The notes beneath the pieces were generated by a model, which saw only the letters and a program-made list of their open reading frames with translations, had not been told where the DNA came from and ran no database searches. Shown here piece after piece: positions 34,556 to 47,530 of a stretch of DNA of 64,000 bases. Within the stretch, counting starts at the first letter, position 1; every line of letters starts with the position of its first letter. The position numbers and the translations under genes were made by a program. Source of the stretch: Sweltsa coloradensis (Eukaryota > Arthropoda > Insecta > Plecoptera > Chloroperlidae); contig JAMZAV010000162.1 in assembly GCA_024449915.1 (NCBI GenBank), positions 485,209 through 549,208 on the forward strand. The letters run 5' to 3'.

Positions 34556-37500
34556 TGTTCAACTTGCCCAGGCATTATAAGAGATTTTAGGCCAAAAGAT
34601 CAACATTGCTAACCTAAAGCTGAATTTTGGAACATCGTTAGTATTCATCATTCTTAAACGCACAGAGAGTTCCCAAAAGCACAGATGCTTGCTTCCTCCG
34701 CAATCGCGCAAAGGGCTTAAGTCACACTGTTACATAAAAAATACTTATAAAACCTGAACCAACAAAGATATCTCTGTGATTTTTGTTTCAAAATAATCGG
34801 GACTACGTACGCTTTGTGTTAATCATCCAAAACATGTATTATTATCTTTTATAGTAGTCACAATCACTAATAGTGCTGGTGCCTAACTCAATACTTCCAA
34901 GTATATCCCGTAAATCTTAAATTAGGTCGAGTTCACGAAAAATTATCAAGACATAACAAATATGCGGGTGGCTGTCTTGTGGAAGCCACATTTTGATTTT
35001 TTACCATGCGATGAAAATTGACTGAGATATGACCAAAATGACAATTGTTTGCGCATCGGTACTATAGCCAAATAGTACGTGGAACAAGCTGCATCAACTA
35101 TAAAAATTTTTCAAAGCCGGAAACCAATACCAAACTTTAGGATATGGTAAAAGACATGTTTTAGAATGTTATTTTCACTTGGGACACGCTTGGTAGCAAA
35201 TAAGTCACCTGTCATGGCGTCCTCAAGATGGCCGCCAAAATAATTCTTAGAATTGCTGTAACTCAAGAAGCAATCATCAGATGTGAACAAAACAGGTATT
35301 GTTTTAATGGGTTTTTAATGCTCTACAAAAAAGTCAATCAGCAGTTTTACCGCAAATGCAATAGTTTTAATTATATTTATAAACTAGTACAATGTATTGC
35401 AAGTTTTGCAATTTTAAAAAATATAGGCCGGTTCCATAGACACGAGTATCGTGTGTGCTACTGCAGGAAAACTACTGCCACGAAAAAGTACTCGTGCCTG
35501 CAAGGTCGGGAATTTCTGTTCGCACGAATTCGTGTCTGCAGTTTATGGAAAAACTAATCACACGAGTGCACGAAAACTCGTGTATTGACTTGGCAACATT
35601 GCATTCGTGCCACGAAAACTAGATTTTCTTGTCTCCAAGGTCTGGATTTACTATGGACACGAGTTCTTCTTTCCTTCGGAAAACCTCAGATCTAAAATAA
35701 GTAAATGCTGTAAATTTGTGCCCCAGGGCTGCGGAAACTGAGAATAAGATCCAAATGTTGCGGATTTGCATAAAAAGATGCATAATGGGAAATTTTCCGG
35801 CACAAGAAAGCGCTGCGGCCATCCCATCTTGTCCAATACGAATGTCGTAGGCCTACACGAATTTTTAACGAGATACTCGTGTCTATAGTGTTCCCAGTAC
35901 CTGCAGACACAATACTCGTGTTTCATGAGAACCCTGGGGAGAAGTTGGAGAACTCATTCGTGTCACTAGGAAGCGCTTCGGTCACTCGTGTCGTGCCATG
36001 GCTGTCGCTGTTGCCAGATTGAAAATCGTGTCTATATCCGTTCCAGTCCTTGAAAACACGAAATTCGTACACGATTATCGTGCCACGAGAATCGTGTCTA
36101 TAGTTTTTCCAGTGCCTGCAGACACGATTCTCGTGGCACGATACTCGTGTCTATATAGACACTTCGAAAAATATATATAATTATTTATACATAGAACTCG
36201 TTAGATTGACAAGAAATTCTCACACTAAAGTAAAATAACGCCAATAAATCCTAAATTGTTAGTCCCGAAATAAAATTCCAGTAACTTATTGATTAATTAA
36301 TTAATGAAATTAAGCATTAATTAAATCCTAGTTAAAAGTTTATTATTTAAGTACCACAATCACATAGTGTATCACACAAGAACAATTCGACCACAGTTGA
36401 CTTAAAAAATATTGGTTTCAAAACTAAATTCCAATCACTTTCATAATAATTTAATTAATTCAATTAATTCAAAATAATGACAATATTCTTAATTAATTAA
36501 GTAAAATTAACATAATGTGGTCGACTTTGGAATCATTTTAAAGCTAGTTTTATGACGAATAATAGTATTGTAAAAAATAATTAATTTAATAAATTAATCA
36601 CCAAATTAATTACATTTAAGTTATATTATACCACTTTTTACTTATGTACTATTATGTATACCTAAAACTCGATCGATCGTCATAAAAATATACCACTTTA
36701 CTGACATGCCAATGAATCCAAAATGTCATGACCCGAAACGAAATTCCTCTAACTTACCGATAAATTAAGCTTGAAAATGGTTCCTAGTTTGGTTGTGTTA
36801 ATTTTACACAACAACTGGTGTTTAAATCAATTAATATAATTCATTAATTAATTCAATTAACGGGAAAGTTGCATGAAATTAATTTTGGGACTATATATTT
36901 TTTAAATCATACTTGCATTGTTTATATTTGATACTTTTGTTGCCATTTTTTATATGCTACGCGATTGTCATCAACAACAACTATTGAGATATAAGTAATT
37001 CTTCAATTAATTCCTTAATTAATCGGTTTGTTATAAGAATTTTGTTTCGGGATATGACATTTTGGATTCACTGGCATTATGTCAGTCAAGTGGTATATTT
37101 TTATGACGATCGATCGAGTTTAAGGTATACATAATAATACATAAGTGAAAAATGGTATAATTTAACTTAAATGTAATTAATTTGGTGATTAATTAATTAA
37201 AGTAATTATTTTTTTCAATACTATTATTCGTCATAAAACTAGCTTTAAAATGATTTCAAAGTCGACCACATTGTGTTAATTTTACTCAATTAATTGAGAA
37301 TATTGTCATTATTTTGAATTAATTGAATTAATTAAATTAATATGAAAGTGATTGGAATTAAGTTTTGAAACCAATGATTTTTAAGTCAATTGTGTTGGAA
37401 TTGTTCTTGTGTGATACACTATGTGATTGTGGTACTTAAATAATAAACTTTTAATTGGGATTTAATTAATGCTTAATTTTCATTAATTAATTAATCAATA

Positions 37501-38454
37501 AGTTACCGGAATTTCGTTTCGGGACTAACAATTTAGGATTTATTGGCGTAGTGTGAAAATTTCTTGGCAATCTTATGAGTTCTACGTATAAATAATTACA
37601 TATATATATTTTTTTAAATTGCTATACTTGCAATACATTGTACTAATTTATAAAATAATTAAAACTAATGCATTTGCGGTAAAACTGCTGACGACTTTTT
37701 TGTAGAGCATTAAAAACCCATTAAAACAATACCTGTTTTGTTCACATCTGATGATTGCTTTTTGAGTTACAGCAATTTTAAGAAATATTTTGGTGGCCAT
37801 CTTGAGGACGCCATGACAGGTGACTTATTTGCTACCAAGCGTGTCCCAAATGAAAATAACATTCTAAAACATGTCTTTTACCATATCCTAAAGTTTGATA
37901 TTGGTTTCCGGCTTTGAAATATTTTTATAGTTGATGCAGCTTGTTCCACGTACTATTTGGCTATATAGTGCCGATGCGCAAACAATTGTCATTTTGGTCA
38001 TATCTCAGTCAATTTTCATCGCATCAAAAAGTGGCTTCCACAAGACAGCTACCCGCATATTTGTTATGTCTTGATAATTTTTCGTGAACTCGACCTAATT
38101 CAAGATTTACGGGATATACTTGGAAGTATTGAGTTAGGCACCAGCACTATTCGTGATTGTGACTAATATAAAAGGTAATAATATATGTTTTGGATATTTA
38201 GCACAAAGCATACATAGTTCCGATTGTTTGGAAACAAAAATCACAGAGATATCTTTGTTGGTTCAGGTTGTACAAGCATTTTTATGTAACAGTGTGACTT
38301 ATGCCCTTTTGGCGCTATAGCGGAGGAAGCAAGCGTCTGTGCTTTTGGGAACTCTCTGTACGTTTGAAGAATGACAAATGCTACATGTGTGCCAAAAATC
38401 AGCTTTAGGTTAAGGATGTTGATGTCAAAATCTATAATTCCTGGGCTAAACTTG
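34556..38454. repeat. 3.9-kb palindrome with about 1.4-kb arms
   Basis: The left arm (34556 to about 36775, including a 741-bp insert) and right arm (about 37018-38454) are reverse complements at roughly 90-95% by eye, with a spacer of about 240 bp. For example TCCCAAAAGCACAGATGC at 34671 pairs with 38330-38350, and CGATCGATCGTCATAAAAAT near 36669 with about 37100-37120. The arms contain many TTAATTAA words. No coding region and no clear target duplication. It could be a large fold-back transposon or an old inverted duplication. Confidence 0.8.
35426..36166. mobile_element. MULE/Foldback-like element inserted in one palindrome arm
   Basis: Flanked by a perfect 9-bp duplication AAAAATATA (35417-35425 and 36167-36175). 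The other palindrome arm shows the unoccupied site, so the borders are firm. Near-terminal inverted repeats ATAGACACGAGTATCGTG (35436-35453) and CACGATACTCGTGTCTAT (36137-36154). The interior is full of short CACGA(A/G) and GTGTCTATAG motifs in both orientations. A 9-bp duplication plus internally repetitive inverted arms suggests the MULE/Foldback type. 741 bp, no transposase. Confidence 0.78.
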
Positions 38455-38534
38455 GAGATTTGATTTTTTTCAATTCAGCAGATTGGAGTTTTTGCTAACA
38501 ATTTAAAAAATCATAAAAAATACTTGTTTTCTTA

Positions 38535-38917
38535 TTGGATGAGTGAAGCAGACTTCAATTTCACTGCCCCCCCCCCCCCCCCCCTCCAAAAAGAAAAAAA
38601 AGCTCGTTTTTTTCTGTCTGTTTGTGCTCTATCGGGCAAATGGTATATGCGATCTTGATGAAAATTGGAGGGGACCTTGGAAATCTCTGATCTTAGACCT
38701 GCCACGTTTTTTTGTATAATCGAAGAAATATTTCTCATGAATATCGTACTTTTACGATTTTTTCCCCGATTTTTAATGCAATATTTTCACGATATTTGGG
38801 CTGATTTTGACCAAACGGCTGGGGCTACAACTTCCATATTTCACATGGACATGAGGGTAATGGTGATGTATTGTCTTTTGAAAGAAAAAGTTGAAAAAGT
38901 TAGCCAGAATCCATAGA
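38535..38917 (+). mobile_element. Helentron-like element, family 1, subgroup B (copy 7, 3'-truncated)
   Basis: Starts TTGGATGAGTGAAGCAGACT, contains an 18-C homopolymer (38567-38584) and one subgroup-B unit, and stops after GTTAGCCAGAATCCATAG without the hairpin or CTAG end. Confidence 0.65.
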
Positions 38918-39068
38918 AATAGGGAACCTAAGTAGCGAGCGTGGGAGAAATTTGGGATCACACTTGATCACAAAGCATAGGAAAATAACCCATCTTCGAA
39001 CTTTGCGCTACCGTATCTCCTGACTAAGACCAAAATAAGACATTTCAAACACATGTTTTCACTACAAA

Positions 39069-39525
39069 TAACAGTCGACAGATTTTCAACAACGTACCAA
39101 ATTTAAATGAGATTTAGTTTAATAAGTATGTGCTGCGAAAAAATAGAAAGAGAACGCGTCTCCATGCAGCAGAGAGAGATGAGAGCACTCACGCCTGCGC
39201 ACGAAGGTATAGGCGCATTGTTGAATGCCGAGGTCAGTCTAGGAAGGTTAGGGGGGAGTGTACTGATTGCATGAATGTGGCATCGCGGCCTTGTCATCAA
39301 AACTCGATGTTGACTGCCTCACACATACCCCCCTCACCCCCCTAGACTAGTAAGCAGACCATGGCATTCAACAATGCGCCTATACCTTGGTGCGCATGCG
39401 TGAGTACTCTGATCTCTCTTCTGCATGGAGACGCATTCTCTTTCTATTTTTTCGCAGCAGACAGGGCAACACTGCAATTAAACATACTTTTTAAACTTGC
39501 TCTCATTTAAATTTGGTATAAGTTG
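39069..39525. repeat. Fold-back element with about 160-bp arms
   Basis: The left arm 39069-39227 and right arm 39363-39525 are inverted copies. For example GCGTCTCCATGCAGCAGAGA at about 39157 pairs with CTGCATGGAGACGCATTC, and GGCGCATTGTTGAATGCC pairs with GGCATTCAACAATGCGCC. The right arm carries about 24 extra bases. Spacer about 135 bp with C-rich tracts. Confidence 0.72.
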
Positions 39526-39583
39526 TCGAAAATCTTTTTTTTAAAATCACATGTTATTACTTGGCAATGGTAATATAATGTAA

Positions 39584-40225
39584 CTAGGCCGCTTCGCGAA
39601 CGCTTTTTTTTAAGTCGCGGATGAGCTTTTTTTTTAAGTTTTTAGCATGCGTGGGATCTCCTTACTTTTTCAAGTTCCATTGCATAATCATTTTTGTTAA
39701 ATTAGGATAATTTTTATGAAGGAGTACTAGTTGCTATGGTAATGCCAATTAATAGAATGTTAAATATCTGGAGGCCTGAAGAATTGCTTTTTGTACGCAT
39801 TGTAGGTGATTGTTGACAAGTTTCTATAGTTACTTGTTAATTATTATACACCTCAAAAAACTTATATTAAAATGAATTCTGGCTAACTTTTTCTTTCAAA
39901 AGGTACTACATCACCATTACCTTAATGTCCATGTAAAAGATGAACGTTGTACCCTCACCCGTTTGGTCAGAATCGGCCCAAATGTCACGAAAATATCACA
40001 TAAAAAATTGTAAAAGTACGATATTCATGAGAAATATATTTTCTTTGACTGTACCCAAAAACGTGGCAGGTCTAAGTTCAGAGATTTCGAAGGTCCCCTC
40101 TAATTTTCATCAATTCGCATATGCCGTTTGCCCGGTAACGTGCAAACAGACAGAAAAAAACAACAACAACGTACAAATCTTTTTGCGGGGTCAGTGAAAT
40201 TGAAGTCTTCGCTTCGCTCATCCAA
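39584..40225 (-). mobile_element. Helentron-like element, family 1, subgroup B (copy 8)
   Basis: Minus-strand element: end CTAG at 39584 after a diverged 3' tip (GCGTTCGCGAAGCGGC), start TTGGATGAGCGAAGCGAAGA at 40225. One subgroup-B unit inside. With copy 7 in opposite orientation it brackets the fold-back element at 39069-39525. Confidence 0.65.
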
Positions 40226-42738
40226 TTAAATGGTTTCATTGTAGGGATGTTATCGGGTTAGTAGCCAAATCCAAACATTACCCAAATCCATACGAAGAAT
40301 TTAAATCTTCTTCCAGTCTAATTTTTAAAAAAACTGAACATCAATTTACTAAAACTTGCTTACTAATATAAAAGAAAGAGTGGTAGTATAATCCGGGCAC
40401 ACAAATTTGAGTTTAGGATGCTTGATTCTATTTTTTTTTTTTTTTACAAAGTTTTTAAATGAAATATAATTTTATTTTATTGAAGTAGGTACCCTACAAA
40501 GTGATACTTTTTTTGTATTACCGACCAACATTACAACTTACAAGAATGTAAAATAACTTATGTTCCTAATATATGCTTTTCATTGAGTTTTCATACACAT
40601 TGTAGAAGTTTCTTTGTCAAGCTTCTATAGTTACAGATTGAAATTAGGTCCATAAAACCCTTGATTTCGATGATTTTCGGTTATTTTGTTTTAACTTTTT
40701 CTTTCACAAGGCACTATATTATAACTAAAACGTTTATGTCTATGTAAAATTTTAACGTTGTTGACCCTTCCGTTTGTTGAGAATCGCTGTGAAAAAAAGT
40801 TACGGAAAGTGTTTTGATAATTTTTCATCCCATTTTAAACTCTAAAGGAATGTTCGTACCCCAACCAAAATTGGCATGGGTTGTCTGGTACCTGAATAGC
40901 TATGACAGATTTGAAGTTCATTTCACGTTTCATGGCGGCTGGGAAACGCCTTGAAAACGCAAAAACATTGCTTTTGTACAAGGTGCGTGAGTATACTACA
41001 CCATGGCTTGGCTGCAGCGCCCTATAATAGAGATAACAGAGTTTGTGAAATAAAATCTTCCCGTAGACAACCTCAATGCCTATGTACTTATAGGTTGTGA
41101 ATTTGGTTGAAATAACAAATCAAAGGCTATTATTATGAGATTGGTCTGAGATTTTGTCAAATATATGCAAGGAAATCCATTAGAAAAACCTTCCGTTCAG
41201 TAAGGATTTAAAAGTGTGGGTTTTGATACAGGTACGTCCCAAATTATAGTCTATGCATAGTACATGAGAACCTCTATGGGTGAATTATAATATTACGTAA
41301 CATGATTTTTGTGCGCCAAAACGTAAGTTAACAGATTTTTGACTAGGCTCTACATTCTCCTAAACCTAAACATATTTTTAGACTTTGGAACTGAAATGGT
41401 CGTTTTTGACATAAACGTATTTTTCTCAATGATCGGGGTTTATTTTAATTAATTTAAATTATTCTTATTCAGATTTTTTAAACACAAATTGAATTGATGA
41501 TGACAAAAAAATGTTTATTTGGCGCAGCAGAGACCAGTTTTCACAATAGTATATTTTTATGTGGTGGTAACCCACGACACGACGTGCCAGCCAGCAGCAA
41601 TGAGGAATGCATGGGGTTGGCGGAAGTAGGTGGAATGATGTTGAATACTTCAAAGTGAAAATAAAATAAGATAGTATTTGGAAATCCTAAAAATGATGAT
41701 AAAATTAATAAAAGTGTCTTATGTGGGGAAAATCGGGACAATTACCCGTCCCGTGTGGTCTCTCGGGACACGTACCTGATAACCAGGACTATCCCGGGAA
41801 AACCGGGACGTCTGGTCACTCTGTAGTAGATTGTTGATAGTTAGGCTTGACGAAATGGAACCATTTAAACTTTTAGTGAACCGGGTTAACCAACCCGTGA
41901 GGAGCTGGAACCGAATTCATATTTACTACCCGATGTCAACCTTACTTTATTCTGAAAATAAAATCCATACTGCAATGCATGCCTGCAGTTTTTTTTAAGT
42001 TCATGTAGCCAATTTAATGTTCAACATCAATACATGTGTGTAATACAACATTATTATGATCTCCATGTCCTTCACATTATCGTAGTTGCCTCATGGGTGA
42101 AACGGCATAAATTAATAAACTATTTAGTCTCTTAAGCATTTAATTTTATTGAATAGGGTCCTTAGATGTACATAGACTATATAAACTAAATGCACATACA
42201 AAATGTACTTGGCAACAATTTTAAATGACAGCACTACGAGCATTTAAATTAATCAATAACACATGTTGTTATGAAGAATCTTCAAGGGGTGAGTTGTTGC
42301 ATTTCTCAAAGTATTCCCAGCAAACATAATGTCGTTAGAATATTTACAAAATACAAGTTCTAATGATATCCCTACTGTCTCAATATCCAATCAAATAAAA
42401 ATTAAATGTAGGTACACTAAGACACCGACTCTTTCTCTACATATTCTGACAACTATGATATTATATCATGTCAAGTTTGTATGTACAATTGCAGACACAT
42501 ACAAGTCAATGCGAGAGCAGAAACTTTACCCTCAACACCTCTTGTATAGTATGGCTGGTGGTTGTTATTGCTAGTCTACTATGTATTTTGCCTCTCAATT
42601 ATTACATTTGATCGAGACTATAAAATAATGTTGGTGCAGCAGGCCTACTGCCAATCCTTGATGTCGGCAATTGATAATCTATCAAATTGCAAAATTATTT
42701 ATTTTTATTTAAATTTTGCACAATATTATAATGTATGA
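40226..42738. other. Non-coding interval with a solo hAT end
   Basis: At about 41735-41822 the sequence ends ACCGGGACGTCTGGTCACTC, the reverse complement of a common hAT terminus (AGTGACCAGACGTCCCGG); no partner end was found. The rest is AT-rich and unassigned. Confidence 0.45.
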
Positions 42739-43141
42739 ACAAGTTCCCAGGAACGAATAACTTTATAGGGAACTCGTGTGGGAATGCATTCATTTTCTAA
42801 CTTCCAAGAACTTGCTTACTTTTTTTGTGGGAACTCGGAACAAACCCTGAAAAGTTCACAGTGCTGTTGTAATCTTGGGCAAAGATCAAAGTTACTATTG
42901 CAATGCAATACTACTTTACTATCTGAAATACATTACTACGTATTGAAATTAGACAGTGTTTGGGACTTCCTCATATTCTTACAAAATGAACAGGTACCCA
43001 TTTTTTTTGTTTTGTAATTTTCTACGGATTTTGTATAGATGGGAACTTTTGAAGGAACTTGGAAAGTTCTTATTTCTTCCCAGGGATGAGAACGTGACTT
43101 AGTTCCTTCTTTGACCAAGAGGCTTATTCTGGGGAACTTGT
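42739..43141. mobile_element. Possible MITE with ACAAGTTCCC ends
   Basis: ACAAGTTCCC at 42739 and GGGAACTTGT ending 43141, with repeated GGAACTT/AAGTTCC motifs between, as in the hAT MITE at 12557-13059. No target duplication is visible, so borders are uncertain. Confidence 0.35.
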
Positions 43142-44519
43142 ACACAACTGAATATGGCATATCCTTTGTTGTTTGACAATAAGAATAGTAAAGTTGTTTA
43201 GTAAATGAATAAAATTGTAATCAATGTTCATTTATAGATTATTCTTGTAACAACTATTAATTTGCAAAAAATAATTTTTTTTCTTAGAGAAAAAGTACGT
43301 AAGCCGTTTATAGTTGAAGAAGTAAGCAGAGAAAGTGAATGGCCTCCACAATACGAGTGCTAAATGACAGCAGCGCTAAGAGCAGTATTACTTTAAAATG
43401 GTACACCCCACTCATCTCTTCCTGCATGTTATTGCAAATGAACTATGAATTATGATGATGATGTGCTATAAATACAAATAGGTAAAACCACCCCACCACG
43501 CACAAAGTGTACACCGGACTACATCACCTTAACAACTAAAACAATAATTGAATGAAAGTTTTTTTTCCTTATCTTTGGAAACATATTTGGCCCAAAACAT
43601 TAATGTGTCTTAAATGTTCAAGTAGTTTGAGGTTTCTACTCTGATATATTGCCAATTACTATTAAAATATTAAACTGAGAATCAATTAAATATTTCAGCA
43701 CTATAGAACCATTGAGATACTCAGAACCTCGGGTTCTACACTCAAAGATAGAACTAAGCATAATGAGAGTTAACCAGAACAAACATAGCATACATCTGTC
43801 ACATGGTCTCCAAACTCGAATCCATTTGGTTTCAGTAAGTACAAAACTATGATAATAGTATTTAATTTGCATTTTACAATCTCAAGAATTAGTTAAAGGC
43901 CTACTTTGTAAGTCACGTGATGTGTGTAACAGAATTGGCACATAATTTCTTTTATACCAGGTAGTGAAAATTGAAATTGGTATTTATCATCCTTTTATCA
44001 TGTTATCCCTAACACAAAAACCAAATCAACTTTCAAACATAATGTGAAAGCTACAGTTACCGCATCACAGAAATACTGACCGTTATGATAAAACAGGCTT
44101 GGCTAATATTTCTTTACAAATCTTATTTTAGTGTCATCAACACAACCGGGTAGGTTTTATTAAAATAATCTAATAATAATTAATATCAATAATAATCGGT
44201 TATAACAAATATGGACAGATATACAAATACAAAGAAAAGTTACAAGTAGGGATGGGAGGATCCTTTATAAATTAAAATTTTACATTGAAAATATATTTTC
44301 GAGAGTAAAGCCCCAAACACAATAATCGTTGCAATTGCTATAATGGTCATAGTAGCATAATAAAATATGCTTTTATATGAGGGCAATTGTGATGATTGCG
44401 ATTTAGTGCGAGACAGTGTGCCATGAAACATATTTATGTAAACATGTCTTAAGTAATTTTATTTGGTTTAAGAAAGTGCCAATTGTTGGGTCATTATGCA
44501 GCTTTCTCCCAGTAATATG
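43142..44519. other. Non-coding interval
   Basis: No gene recognised. TAGGGATGGGAGG at about 44251 and ACCCATCCCTA at about 45370-45381 could be the two ends of a further hAT element, but the flanks do not show an 8-bp duplication. Confidence 0.4.
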
Positions 44520-44968
44520 AGGTTCGTTTTTTTGTCCTGCACTTTTCTGTGGTGCTGGTGTAGGGTGTAGACCGGAAAACGTCGATAGTGTAGTAACACT
44601 ACAGCAAGACAAAAAAACGCTTTGGTGTAGCATCATTTGATCAGTTAAATAATTCTGTACAATTTTGATTTCTATTTACGTTTGTATGAAATAAGTAATG
44701 TATGTAATATAAAACGATATTATTTCTGGTATAAAGCCTACAAGAAATGTTGACATTACGTTAAAACACAGTTCAATTTAAGTTGCCGCCATCTTTTCAC
44801 TGCACTACACCGCACACTCACCTCTGGAGCTGGTGTTACACCGCGGTAAAGTGTAAGTTTACACTGGACAAAATAACGCCGCAGTGTAAGTTGCACGGGG
44901 ACAGAAAAACGTGTTGGTGTTCTACACCCTGCACCAGCGACGGCAGTGCAGGACAAAAAAACGAACCT
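44520..44968. mobile_element. MITE with perfect 23-bp inverted ends
   Basis: AGGTTCGTTTTTTTGTCCTG at 44520 and its reverse complement ending 44968. Subterminal GGTGTAGGGTGTAGA and TCTACACCCTGCACC also pair. Superfamily unresolved because no target duplication is clear. 449 bp, non-coding. Confidence 0.68.
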
Positions 44969-46768
44969 ATTTTCTACAATTTACTGATTTTGAGCCCGAT
45001 CACGACAATTATGTTTAGAGCAGTAAGCAATATATATCAATGCAAAAATGTGTGTAACTGTAAAGACCAAATCTGACAACAGACTAATGTACAGTTTATA
45101 ACCACATAAGAAAAGTTGTTTTGTTTCAATGTCTGCATAATAATGGACTGATATAAATTATAAAGAAGAGGTTATAGGCAAGGTCAAAAGTTAACATACA
45201 AAGTGATTGGTCAGCTCAGAATAACTTTCAATTTTCAAATTTAAAATCAATTAACCTGGTGAATGGAAAAAGTTGAAGCTTCAGAAGTCAAAGTTTGTAC
45301 TAAACGTTGAGTGAATGTGAATTTCACCAGGCATTTTAATTTAGACTTTACTTTTTTGTCATAACAAACTACCCATCCCTACAAAGATATAAAGTTATTA
45401 GACCTACATTGCAAAGGAATAGTAAACAGGGGAGGCTACCTCACCCTGAGACTACCTCAGGGGAGCGTAAGAGTGCTGCTAGAGGTAAGATGTCTTAAAA
45501 AATTAGATGCAGTTGACTATGGGGAAAAAGAAAATAGTGAAAACATGTTCCCTTTTACTGTATGGTAGTATAGTATATTGTGTAAACTATATCCCCAGAA
45601 AAAAATTGTACAACTTATGACTATGCTTAGCTCATGGCAATGCAATTCATGAATATTACTTCTTTCTTAAATTCCATTATTAATACTAGTTATATATTTG
45701 TGCTTAATGTAGAATGTCCAGAGTTCAAATTTCGTCAAGACTTTTTTGTTTTTACCATTGTTATGTGCTCTAAAACCACATTAACTATCAACCATAAACC
45801 GGGGCTGCTGATCCTTTGTGGTACCGGTACATAAGGTGCTTGGGCACTGCTTGTAACACTTTCTTTCATACTTTTTGGATTACTCGAAGGAAATTTTTCT
45901 CTTGCAAGTCCTTCAAGTCTTAACAAAATTCACTTACGGTCAGTGTTTGCATTTTTGTGGATCTAACGGAACTGTATTTGAGGAAACGATCCATGTAAAA
46001 GGTTTAGGATAACCTTCCAGAATTTGTAAAAGAAATAAGCGAACACACATTTTTGGCTAGAATCGTGAAGTTCCTGTGCTAATTAAATTGGGATTTTCAA
46101 CTTTTTTCCCCCGTACACAATGCTGTGAAGGAGGCAAAAAGATATTCAGGATGTATCTTCAAGCTCCCTTTTGCCATAGGGCCTAGTCTACTATCCTAGT
46201 ATAAAACTATCAGTGATGTCACTAATAGTAATAGGCAGCAGTCCGGCTGTGAGTAAGCAAACAAAAGGATACACTGCCAATAATAAATCATCATTTCAGT
46301 GTAACTGAGTGAATATACATTTCCATGTACCTAATATTATGCTAATTGGGTATGAGGGCAACTAAATAATATTTTCTAGAACCTACATCAAAAAACACAT
46401 TTGTGATTTAATGAGGGAGAAGCTTATTTTACTGATAATCGGACGAAAAAAGCGAAAAATTGAGTAACTAAAATCGAGCATCAGACCATTAGGAATTATT
46501 AATTATTATTAAAATTGTGAAAAATAATTGATTTAGTTAGGCATATTTTTTTGTTTATTCAGCACTTTTAGTTGAGATTTTTCTCTACAACCATCAAAAT
46601 AAGGATATTTTTTTTTTTTGTGGGGGGGGGGGGAGAGATTACTATAATATGTCTACCAACTAATTGTGGAGGTTTTTTATGCTATATTTTAGATTTAACA
46701 AAACAAATTTTAGTGAAAATCTAAAACAAAATTTAGTGGCTACATAAAAATGTGTAGGCCTAAAACAT
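44969..46768. other. Non-coding interval
   Basis: No exon supported. TACCGGTA near 45820; a T/G homopolymer tract at 46608-46633. Confidence 0.4.
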
Positions 46769-46772
46769 TTAA

Positions 46773-47148
46773 GGACATCACAACCTTGGGAACAAACTAT
46801 TTTTTAAAATGAATTATAGAGAAAACTAGATTGCTTACTTGAAACAACTTAGGTAATGACACATTATTTAATAACAATAATACCGGTGGATGCGCGCACA
46901 GCGGCTAATAGTGACGTAGATATTGCGCACCCGTCAGGTCCTTGCAGATGGTAAAATATTTTACAAGCGCATTAAAGATCAGTCTATGTAGCCGAAGATA
47001 TAGTGCTTAGGCCTAGACAAAAACCAAAAGTACCATCATGTGTCATTACTTACTGTATCAAGTTAGCGACTTCTAGTTTTCTCCATAATTAATTTTTTTT
47101 TTAATAAGTTGTTGACACTCCTGGGAAATCTCAAGGTTGTGATGTCCT
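46773..47148. mobile_element. TTAA-flanked MITE with about 90-bp arms
   Basis: TTAA at 46769-46772 and 47149-47152. Arms begin GGACATCACAACCTTG and end CAAGGTTGTGATGTCC; inner parts (GAGAAAACTAGA..., AGTAATGACACA) also pair. The spacer is CpG-rich (GATGCGCGCACAGCGG). No coding. Confidence 0.68.
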
Positions 47149-47356
47149 TTAATGAAAAGCTTCAAGTCATAATCTTTTTAATCCATACAATGCAAGATGA
47201 AATTATTTTTAAAAAATCAACTAAATACAAATGGTAGAATGGTAGAATTTGGCCTAGAGCATGGCTCTGCTTATCGTACAAGGCGATTCAAGAGAAAAAA
47301 TCCATCTTGCAAACACCAGCTAGTAAGAGTGGAGTATATTATATATTACTCCCTGA

Positions 47357-47530
47357 AATTAGAGGCAAGCTCTGGCAATCGTCGTCGGGGTCACCTTCCC
47401 TTTCCCATGACGACCTCCCCAACAACGATGAGAAAGATGACGACCGTGACGAGAGAACTCCCCCTTTTCTCCCCCACCCATGGCTAGTTCTGACCAGTAC
47501 CTCCTCCCCATATCCCCTAGGCTAGAGTGG
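47357..47530. repeat. GTCGTCGGGG dispersed repeat (copy 1 of 3)
   Basis: CTCTGGCAATCGTCGTCGGG followed by CCTTCCCTTTCCCATGACG. Related copies at 52528-52615 and 56160-56350 share the GTCGTCGGGGAAC...CTTCCCTTTGACTACCTC order. Open frames across these are low-complexity and not taken as genes. Confidence 0.55.

Noticed and set aside
35651..36180. Overlapping open frames on both strands
   Set aside because: Fall in the repetitive fold-back transposon; no domain.
34556..38454. Palindrome as cloning or amplification artefact
   Set aside because: Arms differ by many substitutions and indels, and one carries a transposon with its own target duplication.
44251..45381. 1.1-kb hAT element with TAGGGATGGG ends
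   Set aside because: Ends are only about ten bases long and the flanks lack an 8-bp duplication; may be coincidence.
45634..45834. Second exon of the SPT small-subunit gene (contains NTSYIFVLN)
   Set aside because: Lacks the Pro-Gln-His motif and a suitable acceptor and is more than 30 kb away.
47197..47525. Protein-coding gene with Asp/Thr-rich product
   Set aside because: Lies over a dispersed GAC-rich repeat and the related copies differ in frame.
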